In this document: piece by piece, positions 45,547-54,219 of the stretch
Position numbering within the stretch: the first letter of the stretch is position 1
Layout of the letters: each line of letters opens with the position of its first letter
Source of the DNA: Stenotrophomonas sp. Ste86
GTDB taxonomy: Bacteria > Pseudomonadota > Gammaproteobacteria > Xanthomonadales > Xanthomonadaceae
DNA: 64,000 nucleotides
Direction of reading: 5' to 3'
NCBI RefSeq assembly: GCF_024519465.1
Contig: NZ_JALJRW010000008.1
Coordinates: 41,565 to 105,564 of the forward strand
Translations under genes and position numbers: made by a program
Notes under the pieces: model-generated
What the model was told of the DNA's origin: nothing
Database searches by the model: none
The model's input: only the letters and a program-made list of their open reading frames with translations

Positions 45547-47358
45547 ATGGACATCATGATGATGGAATTGCTGGCACGGCTGGGCTGGACCAGCGTGCAG
45601 AGCGCGGCGCTGGTGGGGCTGGTGTGGGGCGTGTGCCGGCTGCTGCCCGGCCTGCCGGCCGCAACACGCGTGCGCCTGTGGTGGCTGGTGGCCGCGCAGG
45701 CGGTGCTGGGCCTGGTCTGGAGCAGTCCGCTGGAACTGGCGGTGTTGCCGGCGCCGGCAACGCAGACCACGCACATGGTGGCGCTGCCGGCCATGGACGC
45801 CGCGCTCGGCGCGGCGCCTGCCGCACTGGAGACGGTTGCGATGGCCGCACCGGCTTCAGCGCTGTGGTCGTGGCCGGCGCTGCTGCTGGCGGTGTGGGCG
45901 GCCGGTGTGCTGGTGCTGCTGCTGCACAGCCTGCGCGGGTACCGCCACAGCCGCGTGCTGGTGCGCGACGCCGCCGAATGCACCGATGCCACCTTGCAGC
46001 AAGCGCTGCACCTGGCGGCCGAAGCGCATGGCCTGCGCCGCGCGCCGACGCTGAAGATTTCCGCGCAGATCCGGTCGCCGCAACTGATCGGGCCGTGGCG
46101 CCCGGTGCTGCTGCTGCCCGCCCGCGAACTGCCGACGATGGGTGCCGATGACCTGGACATGGCGCTGACCCACGAGCTGATCCACCTGCAGCGTCGCGAC
46201 CTGTGGTGGGGCCTGCTGCCGGCGCTGGCGCAGCACGTGTTCTTCTTCCATCCGCTGGTGCACCTGGCCGCCCGCGAATACGCGTTGGCCCGCGAGGAAG
46301 CCTGCGATGGTGCGGTGGTGGCCGGGCACGGACACTGCCGCCACGACTACGGCCGGCTGCTGGTGCAGTTGGGGGTGGCGCCGCGTCCGGCGGTGGGCGT
46401 GGCCAGTGCCTCGCCGAACTTCCGCAGCCTCAAGCGGCGCCTGCTCAGCCTGCAGCAGACCCGCCGTTTTCCGCGCGTGGCTGCACTGGCGATCACGGCG
46501 GTGTTCGTGCTGGTCGGCGTGGCACCGCTGCGCCTGGTCGCGGCGGTAGCCCCGCCGCCACCGCCCGCTCCCGTTGTGCCTAACCTGCCGACGCCAGCGG
46601 AGCCGTTGCCCGCGCCGGAGCCGATGGAGGCGCCGACCCCTGCGTCGGCCCCCAGGCCGATGCCCGCGCCGCAGGCCCCGGCAGCGCCGACCGCGCCTGC
46701 GCCACCGCGCGCACCGCAGCCGCCGCAGGCGGTGAGCACGGACACCTCGTTCGTCACCCACGGCCAGCTCAACCTCTCCCAGCAACCGGGGCAGGCCTTC
46801 GTGCTGATGAGCAACGGCGACAACCTGGTCAACGCCTCGCTCGCCGACCTCAAGCAGGCGCGGCACGATGCGGGTAACGGCGAACCCGCCCTGTGGGTGC
46901 GTCGTGGCCAGGCGCGCTACCTGATCCGCGATCCGGCCGTGCTCAAGCAGCTGATCCGTACCCAGGCCGAGGTGGCCGCGCTCGGCAATGCGCAGGCCGC
47001 ATTGGGCGATCGCCAGGCAGACATCGGCGAACACATGGCAACGGTGTCGTTGCAGGTCGCCGCCGATGCGACGGCCTCGGTGGATGTGGCTGAAGTGGCC
47101 AACCAGGCGGCACGCGAGGCCAACGTCGAGGCGGCCTCCGCCGCCAGCCGTGCCGCACGTCAGGCACGCATCGACGCGCGCCGTGCGGTGGATGCCAGTC
47201 AGATGGCAAGCGCTGCGCGGCAGCAGGCCGAATTGGGCAGGCAACAGGCGACGTTGGCCCAGCAGCAGGCGGTGGCGTCGGCACGTGCGGTGCGCGAAGT
47301 GCGCATCGTCATCGACCAGGCGCTGTCGAGCGGCAAGGCGCAACGTCTGGGCAATTGA
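45547..47358 (+). CDS. M56 (BlaR1-like) membrane metalloprotease with a non-penicillin sensor
   Basis: The 603-residue protein has N-terminal membrane helices (about 15-35, 45-60, 110-130 and 318-335) around a cytoplasmic M56 protease domain with HELIH (His209, Glu210, His213) and EEACD near residue 258. BlaR1 proteins continue into a penicillin-binding sensor; this one does not. A Pro/Ala-rich linker (about 340-400) leads to a small domain (about 405-465; QAFVLMSNGDNLVNASLADL) and then an Ala/Gln/Arg-rich coiled coil to the end. It probably senses something other than beta-lactams and cleaves the BlaI-like repressor. Confidence 0.82.
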   Translation: MDIMMMELLARLGWTSVQSAALVGLVWGVCRLLPGLPAATRVRLWWLVAAQAVLGLVWSSPLELAVLPAPATQTTHMVALPAMDAALGAAPAALETVAMAAPASALWSWPALLLAVWAAGVLVLLLHSLRGYRHSRVLVRDAAECTDATLQQALHLAAEAHGLRRAPTLKISAQIRSPQLIGPWRPVLLLPARELPTMGADDLDMALTHELIHLQRRDLWWGLLPALAQHVFFFHPLVHLAAREYALAREEACDGAVVAGHGHCRHDYGRLLVQLGVAPRPAVGVASASPNFRSLKRRLLSLQQTRRFPRVAALAITAVFVLVGVAPLRLVAAVAPPPPPAPVVPNLPTPAEPLPAPEPMEAPTPASAPRPMPAPQAPAAPTAPAPPRAPQPPQAVSTDTSFVTHGQLNLSQQPGQAFVLMSNGDNLVNASLADLKQARHDAGNGEPALWVRRGQARYLIRDPAVLKQLIRTQAEVAALGNAQAALGDRQADIGEHMATVSLQVAADATASVDVAEVANQAAREANVEAASAASRAARQARIDARRAVDASQMASAARQQAELGRQQATLAQQQAVASARAVREVRIVIDQALSSGKAQRLGN

Positions 47359-47363
47359 GGCAA

Positions 47364-47380
47364 GCGCCCCGCGCGGGCGC
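47364..47380 (+). terminator. Hairpin after the M56 gene
   Basis: GCGCCC pairs with GGGCGC around CGCGC, 5 bases past the stop. There is no T-run. Confidence 0.4.
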
Positions 47381-47500
47381 CGTTGTCGCCGGCCACTCAA
47401 GTTCGCCCGCCCCCTGCCGATACGCCTACGCAGGCGGCGGGCGCGCGGTACGCGTCGCTCCCGGGCATCTGCACTCTTTCCCGGTTCGACAAGGATGTTC

Positions 47501-48391
47501 ATGAAGTTTCCGATCGCGCTACTGCCGGTGGCGCTGTGCGCCATGCTGGTCTCCCCGTCCGCAGGCGCCGTGCAGGTCGACACCGTCGAAGGCGTAAAAG
47601 CCGCCGGTATCGTGTTCCAGCCCTTGAAGGGCGCCGGCACCGTGGCGGTCAGGACCAAGGGCCAGCGCATGGCCGCCTTCGGCCTGGGCATGGTGGTGGG
47701 CAACGCGATGGGAAGCCCGGTCGGCAACCTGCAGGACGCGATGCAGGTCGCGCAGATTTCCAGCGACCTGACCCAACGCGGCATCAATGAATTCGGCCAC
47801 CAGCGGGTGGCACAGCAGGGGCCGGCGGTGCTGGTGCAGGCGGCGTTGCAGGCGTGGGCAGGATCGGCCGGCGTTCCGGTGGCGCAGGACACCAAAGCCG
47901 GTTACGAGATCGCGCTGCGCCAGGATCAATGGTCGCTGGATTACGAAGGCATGTTCAAGGACGACTACATCCTGTCCTACACCGTCACGGCCACCTTGAA
48001 GGCGCCTGGCGCGCGACGTGCCAGCGCACGTGGCAGCTGCCAGGGCCAGTTCGAGCAGAAGCGGCCGCTGTCGGAGTGGCAGGCCAATGACCATGCCGCG
48101 GTAGCGGAAGCCTCGCGGCAGATCGGCCCGGAATGTGCGGTGTTGATCGCCCACATGCTCGGGCTGGCGGATCGCGAGACCATCACCGCGCTGATCGGTG
48201 AATCCACCGTGCAGGTCGCGGCTGTCGATGCGCCCGCGATGGCAGCGGTCGCGATGGAGGTCGAGCCGGGGCAAGCGGCTGGGCTGAGTGACGCCGATGC
48301 GCTCGACGCACCGGGCGACGCCGCGGCACCTGCCGCTGGCGCGGCGACCCATGCCGAAGAGCACGTCGATCCAGCGCAAGTGCAGGGATAG
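47501..48391 (+). CDS. Secreted protein of unknown function
   Basis: The 296-residue protein has a signal peptide (about 1-23, SPSAGA). A mixed alpha/beta body follows, with a Gly-rich hydrophobic stretch (FGLGMVVGNAMGSPVGNL) near residues 60-80. Two Cys (RGSCQGQ and GPECAVL) may form a disulfide. The C-terminal 60 residues are Ala/Asp/Glu-rich and probably disordered. I recognise no family. AAGG lies before the ATG at 47501; another ATG lies 6 bases upstream. It is convergent with an I78-like gene. Confidence 0.65.
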   Translation: MKFPIALLPVALCAMLVSPSAGAVQVDTVEGVKAAGIVFQPLKGAGTVAVRTKGQRMAAFGLGMVVGNAMGSPVGNLQDAMQVAQISSDLTQRGINEFGHQRVAQQGPAVLVQAALQAWAGSAGVPVAQDTKAGYEIALRQDQWSLDYEGMFKDDYILSYTVTATLKAPGARRASARGSCQGQFEQKRPLSEWQANDHAAVAEASRQIGPECAVLIAHMLGLADRETITALIGESTVQVAAVDAPAMAAVAMEVEPGQAAGLSDADALDAPGDAAAPAAGAATHAEEHVDPAQVQG

Positions 48392-48398
48392 GCGCACC

Positions 48399-48421
48399 TG
48401 GCCTCGGTGCCAGCGAGGCCA
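48399..48421. terminator. Bidirectional hairpin between convergent genes
   Basis: TGGCCTCG pairs with CGAGGCCA around GTGCCAG, between the secreted protein gene and the I78-like gene. Confidence 0.55.
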
Positions 48422-48436
48422 TCGGGCAGCGTGCGC

Positions 48437-48757
48437 TTACCCGCAGTTGGCGCGCACGATCTTGTTCTGTTCGTCCACTTCGATGCTGAGGCGGTCTTCG
48501 CGGAAGTCCATGGTCATCGCCATGCCCGGCTTGAGCACGCGTGCATGGCGGGCGCCGCTGTCCTTCACCGCCTTGCTGATCACCGCCTCGCTGGCGGTCT
48601 GCCCGACCAGGCCGGTCAGCTTTTCGGCATCACAACGGCTGGCGCTGTCGGCGCCGGCGGCCATCGGCTCGGAGGTCGGCGCGCTGCTCTTCGGGGGTTG
48701 GCTGCAGGCGGCCAGGGGCAGGGCACAGCCGAGGGCAAGCAGGAGTGTCATACGCAT
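48437..48757 (-). CDS. I78-family peptidase inhibitor-like lipoprotein
   Basis: The 106-residue protein has a lipoprotein signal (LGCALPLAAC) and an I78-like domain with SRCDAEKLTGLVGQ, RVLKPGMAMTMDF, LSIEVDEQNKI and a terminal NCG. It is the shortest and most typical of the three paralogues here and most similar to the one at 40636. Serine protease inhibition at the membrane or in the periplasm is likely. GAGGAA lies 7 bases before the ATG at 48757; a second ATG 6 bases on is possible. Confidence 0.82.
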   Translation of the reverse strand: MRMTLLLALGCALPLAACSQPPKSSAPTSEPMAAGADSASRCDAEKLTGLVGQTASEAVISKAVKDSGARHARVLKPGMAMTMDFREDRLSIEVDEQNKIVRANCG

Positions 48758-48849
48758 GCGGCGTTCCTCACGGGCGGTAAGTAGCGGGCAGTGTGGTGGG
48801 TCTGTGCTTCACGCGGTGTCAAAAGCACCGTCCATGACCCGGTGCCGGC

Positions 48850-49968
48850 TCAGCCACCCTGCAACGCCAACGTCTCCCGCTCGCGCTGTTCTTCGGCGAC
48901 CAGCCGCAGCATCAGCAGCGACAGGGTGACCACGTCCTGGTGGTTGTGGTCGGCCACGCGCCGCAGGTTCACCGCGCTGCCGCCACGCAGGTAGTTCAAC
49001 CACGCCGCAGGCGCTTCGGCGCCCGGCAGGTCGTCTTCGCGGACGATCTGCAGCAACTGGCGTTCGATGGTGGCCAGGCGGCAGTTCTCCCAGGTGCCGC
49101 GATAGCGGCGGCGGGTGGGGAACAACAGGTCCACGTGGTCCAGCGGGGTGATCGGGCAGCGTTGCCGGGCCAGGCGGTAGCGGGTCTTCAGCAACGGGGC
49201 GTCGTAGCAGCGGCCGTTGTAGCTGGAGAACACGGTACTGGGCTGCAACCAGCCGGCAAACTCGCGCAGCATCGCGGTTTCGGCGGCCATGGTGGTCATC
49301 AGTAGTTGGCGGATGCGCAGGCCGTCGCCTTGTTCGGGATGGGCGTGCCAGTCGGCGGCGCCGATCATGAAGGCGCGGGTGCCGGTGCCGCCGGCCAGGC
49401 CGGTGGTCTCGGTGTCGAAGAACATCAGGTCCTGCGGCTGCACCTGTTCGCCCTCACGCCGGGCGAAGGCCAGCGACAGCGCCTGGGTGGGCATGGGCTG
49501 GGGCAGGAACGATTGGATCAGGAACAGGCCCGGCGCGATTTCCTCGCCGGGGATGTGGCGGTCCTGCGCGGTGGCGCGCGTTTGGGCGGCGGTGGCGGTG
49601 GCGCCGCGCCCGCGCAGGCCGAGCAGGCGATGCAGGCCGCCGACGTCGGGTTTGCGCAGGGTCGGTGCAGGCGCCTTCGCTACCGGGACCGGAGCAGACT
49701 CTCCCGTGGGTTTGTGGCGGATTTCCTGCTCGACCCAGGCGAAGACCGAGGCCGGCGCGGGTTTGCGCGCGTGGGCGTCGTTGGCGGCACCAGGAAGGGG
49801 ACCGGCCGATGGGCCGATGGGGGGCGACGCACGGTCGGCAGCGACCAACGCATTGCCTGCTGGCGCAAGCGTTTCACCGCTGGCCGCAACGCACTCCCGG
49901 GCAGGCGCCGGCGTGGCATCGCCGGCCTGCCGGCGCAGCAGGCGCAGCTTGTCCAGGCTCAGGCTCAC
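48850..49968 (-). CDS. RNase H-like exonuclease, YprB/MrfB-like
   Basis: The 372-residue protein has an N-terminal Ala/Pro-rich region (about 1-130) and a DnaQ/RNase H-like nuclease domain. Its first motif is FFDTETTGLAGG (about 183-192), with later FSSYNGRCYDAPLL and DHNHQDVVTL carrying further acidic residues. This matches the YprB family, renamed MrfB in Bacillus subtilis, which works with the helicase MrfA in repair of mitomycin C damage. The GTG start at 49968 overlaps the helicase stop as GTGA, so translation is coupled. The nuclease reading rests on motifs only. Confidence 0.82.
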   Translation of the reverse strand: MSLSLDKLRLLRRQAGDATPAPARECVAASGETLAPAGNALVAADRASPPIGPSAGPLPGAANDAHARKPAPASVFAWVEQEIRHKPTGESAPVPVAKAPAPTLRKPDVGGLHRLLGLRGRGATATAAQTRATAQDRHIPGEEIAPGLFLIQSFLPQPMPTQALSLAFARREGEQVQPQDLMFFDTETTGLAGGTGTRAFMIGAADWHAHPEQGDGLRIRQLLMTTMAAETAMLREFAGWLQPSTVFSSYNGRCYDAPLLKTRYRLARQRCPITPLDHVDLLFPTRRRYRGTWENCRLATIERQLLQIVREDDLPGAEAPAAWLNYLRGGSAVNLRRVADHNHQDVVTLSLLMLRLVAEEQRERETLALQGG

Positions 49969-52445
49969 TGCGGCACCACCTCGGCGGTGACGCGCTCGCG
50001 CTCGGCGGCGCTGGGCAACGCGTGGTCGTCGAACAGGTCCAGCACCTTCAGCGCCAGCGCCCGGGGCGTGGTGGCATCGTCTTCCTGGCCGGCCAGCACC
50101 GGGCCGACACAGGCCGGGCAGCCGGCCTTGCAGTCGCAGCGCTGCACCAGTTCGCGCGCGCGCTGCAGCAGTTCGGCCTGGCGCAGCCACAGCGGTTCGC
50201 TCAGGCCGACGCCGCCGGGGAAGTTGTCGTACAGGTACACGGTGGGCACGAACTGCTGCTGCAGTTCGATCGCGCTGGCGTCGAACTCGGCGCCGCGCAG
50301 CTGGCCGCGTCCACTCTGGTCGGCCACCGCGAACCACGCGCCGTCGCCGTTGCCCACGGCCTTCTGCAGGTCGCGCGCGTCGGCCATCACCGCCACGGTG
50401 GCCACGATGTGCAGCGCGTAGGCCGCGCCGAGGAAGCCATCCAGCGCTTCCTGCTTGCTGTCGAACGCGGTCAGCAGCAGCGCCTGCGGCAACTGCCACC
50501 ACACCGCCGTGGTGTGCAGTTCCTGGTCGGGCAGGTTGACCGGGCCGTAGCCGATGTTCTCGTGGGTGTAGTAACGGATCTTCTTGTAGCCGGCCACGCG
50601 CCGCACCACATGCACTTCGCCGTGGTGGGAATCGCCGCGGCCGGCGATGCAGCCGTCGAAGCGATCGAGCACCTTGAGCTTGGTGAAGTCGATGCTGTCG
50701 GTGTAGTAGTCCACGTGGGTGCGGGTGACATAGGCCTTGCGGCCTTCCCAGTCCAGCCGCTCCACCTGGTAGGGGGTGGACTGCACCATGTGGATGGCGC
50801 CTTCGTACAGGGTCAGCGCGGCGGCGGAATAGTCCACCTCGGCGATGATCTGCTGTTTGCCATCGCTGCGGTCGACCACCACGAAGTTGCCGTCGGCCAC
50901 CGAGCGCAGGCTGACCGCGTTGGCCGGATAGCTGTCGGCGATCCACTCCCAGCGGTCGCCTTCGCGGTGGATCACCTCGGTTTCGGCCAGCGCTTCCAGG
51001 AAGACCAGCGGATCGATCGGGCCGAACGGGTCGCCGGCCAGGAACGGAAGCTCGAAGGCGGCGCAGCGGATGTGATCGAACAGGATCAGCGGCTGGTCCG
51101 GCGCGATGCGCGCGTGCTCGGGCGAGGCGTCGGCGAAGAAGTCCGGATGGCGGACCACGTACTGGTCCAGCGGCTGCGAACTGGCCACCATTACCCCCAG
51201 CGCCGGTTGCTGCCGACGCCCGGCGCGGCCGAAGCGCTGCCAGGTGGCCGCCACGCTGCCCGGATAGCCGTTCAACACGACGACGTCCAGGCTGCCGATG
51301 TCCACGCCCAGTTCGAGCGCCGAGGTGCTCACGATGCCGTCGATCAGCCCGGCGCGCATGGCGCGCTCGGTCTCGCGGCGTTCGGTGGGCAGGTAGCCGC
51401 CGCGGTAGGCGCGGATCCGCGCGGGCTTGCGCGGGTCATGGTCGAAGATGTCCTTGAGGTACTTGGTCAGCACTTCGACCATCAGCCGGCTCTGCGCGAA
51501 GATCAGCGTCTTCAACCCGGACTTGATTGCGATGCGGGCAATCCGGTTGCTCTGCGAGCGGGCCGAGGCGCGCAGGCCGAGGTCGGCGTTGACCACCGGC
51601 GGATTCCACAGCAATACATGTTTCGGACCGCTGGGCGCGCCCGACTCGGTGATGGCGGTGACCGGCGCTTCGATCAGCGCCTGCGCATGCGCCTGCGGGT
51701 TGCCGATGGTGGCCGAGCACAGGATGAACTGCGGCTCCACCCCGTAGAACGCGCAGATCCGCTTGAGCCGGCGCAGCACGTTGGTGACGTGGCTGCCGAA
51801 CACGCCGCGGTAGGTGTGCACCTCATCGATCACCACATAGCGCAGGTTCTCGAAGAACTGCGCCCACTTGGTGTGATGCGGCAGGATCGCCTGGTGCAGC
51901 ATGTCCGGGTTGGAGACCACGATGTCGCCGTGCAGGCGGATGGCCTGGCGCGCATCGCCCGGGGTATCGCCGTCGAAGGTGAAGGCCTTCACCCCCAGGT
52001 CGCCGGCGCGGTTGAGTTCGAGCAGCTCGGCCACCTGGTCCTGGGCCAGCGCCTTGGTCGGGAACAGGTACAGCGCCTTGGCCTTGCCCTGCATTGCCGC
52101 GCTCACCACCGGAAGGGTGTAGCACAGCGACTTGCCGCTGGCGGTGGGGGTGACGATGGCCACGTGCTCACCGCGCTGGGAGGCCTCCCAGGCCTCGGCC
52201 TGGTGGCTGTACAACTGCTCGATGCCGCGCGCCTTCAGCGCGGCGGCCAACGCGGCCGGTACATCGGCAGGCAGCGGTGCATAGCGGCCTTCGCGGGCGG
52301 GAATCGTGAAGCTGCCGGTGATGCGGTCGGCATAGCGCTGCTGCAGGCGTGCGGTAAGCAGCGCGCCGTTGCGCGAGGGCAGCCCGTCGGTGGTGGACAG
52401 GCGGCGCTCGGCGTCTTCGGTGCGCTTGGCGAGTTCGTAGGCCAT
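49965..52445 (-). CDS. DEAD/DEAH-box helicase, YprA/MrfA-like, with DUF1998 domain
   Basis: The 826-residue superfamily 2 helicase has a Q-like region (YSHQAEAWEASQRGEH), Walker A PTASGKS (100-106), DEVH in the second motif, SAT in motif III (LCSATIG) and motif VI QRFGRAGRR. The C-terminal third matches DUF1998, with a cysteine cluster (CDCKAGCPAC, about 770-780) for metal binding. This architecture is that of MrfA, a 3' to 5' helicase for mitomycin C damage repair in Bacillus subtilis. The ATG at 52445 is 9 bases inside the longest frame and starts the family-like MAYELA. The YprB-like gene follows with a GTGA overlap. Confidence 0.87.
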   Translation of the reverse strand: MAYELAKRTEDAERRLSTTDGLPSRNGALLTARLQQRYADRITGSFTIPAREGRYAPLPADVPAALAAALKARGIEQLYSHQAEAWEASQRGEHVAIVTPTASGKSLCYTLPVVSAAMQGKAKALYLFPTKALAQDQVAELLELNRAGDLGVKAFTFDGDTPGDARQAIRLHGDIVVSNPDMLHQAILPHHTKWAQFFENLRYVVIDEVHTYRGVFGSHVTNVLRRLKRICAFYGVEPQFILCSATIGNPQAHAQALIEAPVTAITESGAPSGPKHVLLWNPPVVNADLGLRASARSQSNRIARIAIKSGLKTLIFAQSRLMVEVLTKYLKDIFDHDPRKPARIRAYRGGYLPTERRETERAMRAGLIDGIVSTSALELGVDIGSLDVVVLNGYPGSVAATWQRFGRAGRRQQPALGVMVASSQPLDQYVVRHPDFFADASPEHARIAPDQPLILFDHIRCAAFELPFLAGDPFGPIDPLVFLEALAETEVIHREGDRWEWIADSYPANAVSLRSVADGNFVVVDRSDGKQQIIAEVDYSAAALTLYEGAIHMVQSTPYQVERLDWEGRKAYVTRTHVDYYTDSIDFTKLKVLDRFDGCIAGRGDSHHGEVHVVRRVAGYKKIRYYTHENIGYGPVNLPDQELHTTAVWWQLPQALLLTAFDSKQEALDGFLGAAYALHIVATVAVMADARDLQKAVGNGDGAWFAVADQSGRGQLRGAEFDASAIELQQQFVPTVYLYDNFPGGVGLSEPLWLRQAELLQRARELVQRCDCKAGCPACVGPVLAGQEDDATTPRALALKVLDLFDDHALPSAAERERVTAEVVPQ

Positions 52446-52550
52446 GGGGGGCAACGGTCTGCAAAGGACGCTATGGAATCACAGACCGGTCTCAATGTTT
52501 GAGACACCGCAGCGGCGGCGGGTGAATGATTCAGCGCCGCCGCCGGCGGA

Positions 52551-52850
52551 TCAGTAGCGCTTGGCGCCCTTCACCGCCGCGTCGATGGATTCCTGGATGC
52601 GCTTGATGTCGTTCTGCCCGGCGTCGACGTATTTCTCCACGCAGCGGAAGTGTTCCTTGACCTCGCGCTGGTAGCGGCCCTGGTCCGACGGCGTATTGCC
52701 CGAAGGTTTGCGCGGCGGCTCGCAGCGCGGCGCCGGGTAACGGCTGCTGCTGAGATTGCTGGGGCCGGACACCGCCCACGCGGCACGGCTGTGCAACACC
52801 GACGCGCTGGACACCAGCGCCATGGCGACCATCACTACGACACGCGACAT
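52551..52850 (-). CDS. Small secreted protein of unknown function
   Basis: The 99-residue protein has a signal peptide (about 1-26, HSRAAWA). The mature part is short, with two Cys (APRCEPP and HFRCVEK) and a helical end (NDIKRIQESIDAAVKGAK). AGGAGG lies 8 bases before the ATG, a strong ribosome binding site that supports the call. I recognise no family. Confidence 0.7.
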   Translation of the reverse strand: MSRVVVMVAMALVSSASVLHSRAAWAVSGPSNLSSSRYPAPRCEPPRKPSGNTPSDQGRYQREVKEHFRCVEKYVDAGQNDIKRIQESIDAAVKGAKRY

Positions 52851-52948
52851 GGGCGATCCTCCTGGAAAGTCGCAGTATAGGCACCGGCGGCACGCGCTCG
52901 AACGGCATCGCGCTGCCTGCCCACTCTTCCATCGGAGCCTGCTCGCGC

Positions 52949-53635
52949 ATGACGCGTCTGCTTTTTCTCATCGCTTTGTCCTCCCTGCCCGGCACCGCGC
53001 TGGCGCTCGACACCGCTGCGGACGGCACCTGCCGCAACGGCGCCTTTCCCGCCGAACAAAGCGACTTCGCCCTGGCCACGGTGAGCGGCGACACGCGGTT
53101 GTACCTGCTCGGCGACCTCGACGGTTGCCCGGCCAAGGGCGAGCCCGCCTGCCGCCAGCGCAGCTACGTGGTCGGCGGCGATACGCTGATCACCGGGCGC
53201 ACGCTGGGCGGTTATCGCTGCGGCTTCTTCCCCAACCATGTTGGCGGCAGCGCCGGCTGGGTCGATGTGCGGCGCCTCGACTCGCTGCCTGCGCGTGCGA
53301 CGCCGACGCTGCGTGACTGGGCCGGGCATTGGCACGACGGCGACAACACGCTGGATCTGGTGGTGCAGGGCGGCCAGCTGGTGCTCACCGGTGAAGCGTT
53401 CTGGCCGTCAGCCAAGCCGACTGCGCAGCGCCCCTACGGGCCCAACCTGGGCCAGATCGACGCCGTGGCACGCCCGGTCGGCACCGTGCTGGAGGCCGTC
53501 GACAAGGACGACGCATCGTGCACCCTGCAGGCGCGCTGGCTGGGCGACTACCTGATCGTGACCGACAACAGCGCGTGCGGCGGCATGAACGTGCGCTTCA
53601 ACGGGGTCTACCGCCGCGACAAGGGCCGCCGTTGA
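52949..53635 (+). CDS. Secreted protein of unknown function
   Basis: The 228-residue protein has a signal peptide (about 1-20, GTALA) and six or more Cys, suggesting disulfides in the periplasm. The first half (SYVVGGDTLITGRTLGGYRCGFF, then GWVDVRRL) resembles an SH3-like module. The second half (LRDWAGHWHDGDNTLDLVV) looks like a lipocalin-type or META-like barrel. These are fold guesses from pattern only. GGAG lies upstream of the ATG. It is divergent from the small secreted protein gene at 52551. Confidence 0.65.
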   Translation: MTRLLFLIALSSLPGTALALDTAADGTCRNGAFPAEQSDFALATVSGDTRLYLLGDLDGCPAKGEPACRQRSYVVGGDTLITGRTLGGYRCGFFPNHVGGSAGWVDVRRLDSLPARATPTLRDWAGHWHDGDNTLDLVVQGGQLVLTGEAFWPSAKPTAQRPYGPNLGQIDAVARPVGTVLEAVDKDDASCTLQARWLGDYLIVTDNSACGGMNVRFNGVYRRDKGRR

Positions 53636-53721
53636 GCGCAGCTGAACCGCAGCCCCAGCGCCTCTACGAAATCTGACGCCTGCCTCCGTATGCTTGGCCG
53701 CAGCACGCAACGGGCAGGGAC

Positions 53722-54198
53722 ATGGCGGTGGCACTGAGTGGATATCAAGCAGTAGTACTGGCCGGCCTGCTGGTCGCGGGCGGGGTGCACGCACAGCAGG
53801 TGGAATCGCCGCCGGAGCCGACCATGCCGCCGCCGACGGAGGCGCCGGCGCAGGTCACCACGCTGGGCGAAGTGCGCGCGCTCAAGCCCGAGGATGATCA
53901 GCCGCTGGACCTGTACCGCTACAAGAGCCCGGTGAAGCTGGAATCCAACCGTTTCAGCCGCTCCTGGAGCGAACCGCCCTCCCCCGAGCAGGTCAGCATG
54001 AGCGGCGGCTATTTGATGATGGGCATCAACTACGGGTTGGGAAAGGCCGCGCAGGGGCTGCACAAACTCACCGGCGGCCCGGACCAGATCCAGTCCGCCG
54101 TGGCCCGCCCGCCACCGGAGTTGAGTGCCGAGCAGCAGCGCCGCGCGCAGGAATTCTGTGCGCAGCAGGACGACTGCGTGGTGCCTGCGGGGCGATAG
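53722..54198 (+). CDS. Secreted or membrane-anchored protein of unknown function
   Basis: The 158-residue protein has a hydrophobic N-terminus (AVVLAGLLVAGGVHAQ), a Pro-rich stretch (PPEPTMPPPTEAP), a Gly-rich patch (SGGYLMMGINYGLG) and a C-terminal end with two Cys (EFCAQQDDCVV). I recognise no family. AGGGA precedes the ATG. It is convergent with the last gene of the MoxR operon, 21 bases away. Confidence 0.6.
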   Translation: MAVALSGYQAVVLAGLLVAGGVHAQQVESPPEPTMPPPTEAPAQVTTLGEVRALKPEDDQPLDLYRYKSPVKLESNRFSRSWSEPPSPEQVSMSGGYLMMGINYGLGKAAQGLHKLTGGPDQIQSAVARPPPELSAEQQRRAQEFCAQQDDCVVPAGR

Positions 54199-54219
54199 TC
54201 GCTTCGCGGGCCAGGCAAA

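Noticed and set aside
45547..47358. BlaR1 as a beta-lactam sensor
   Set aside because: The C-terminal region lacks the SxxK penicillin-binding domain; it is a linker, a small domain and a coiled coil.
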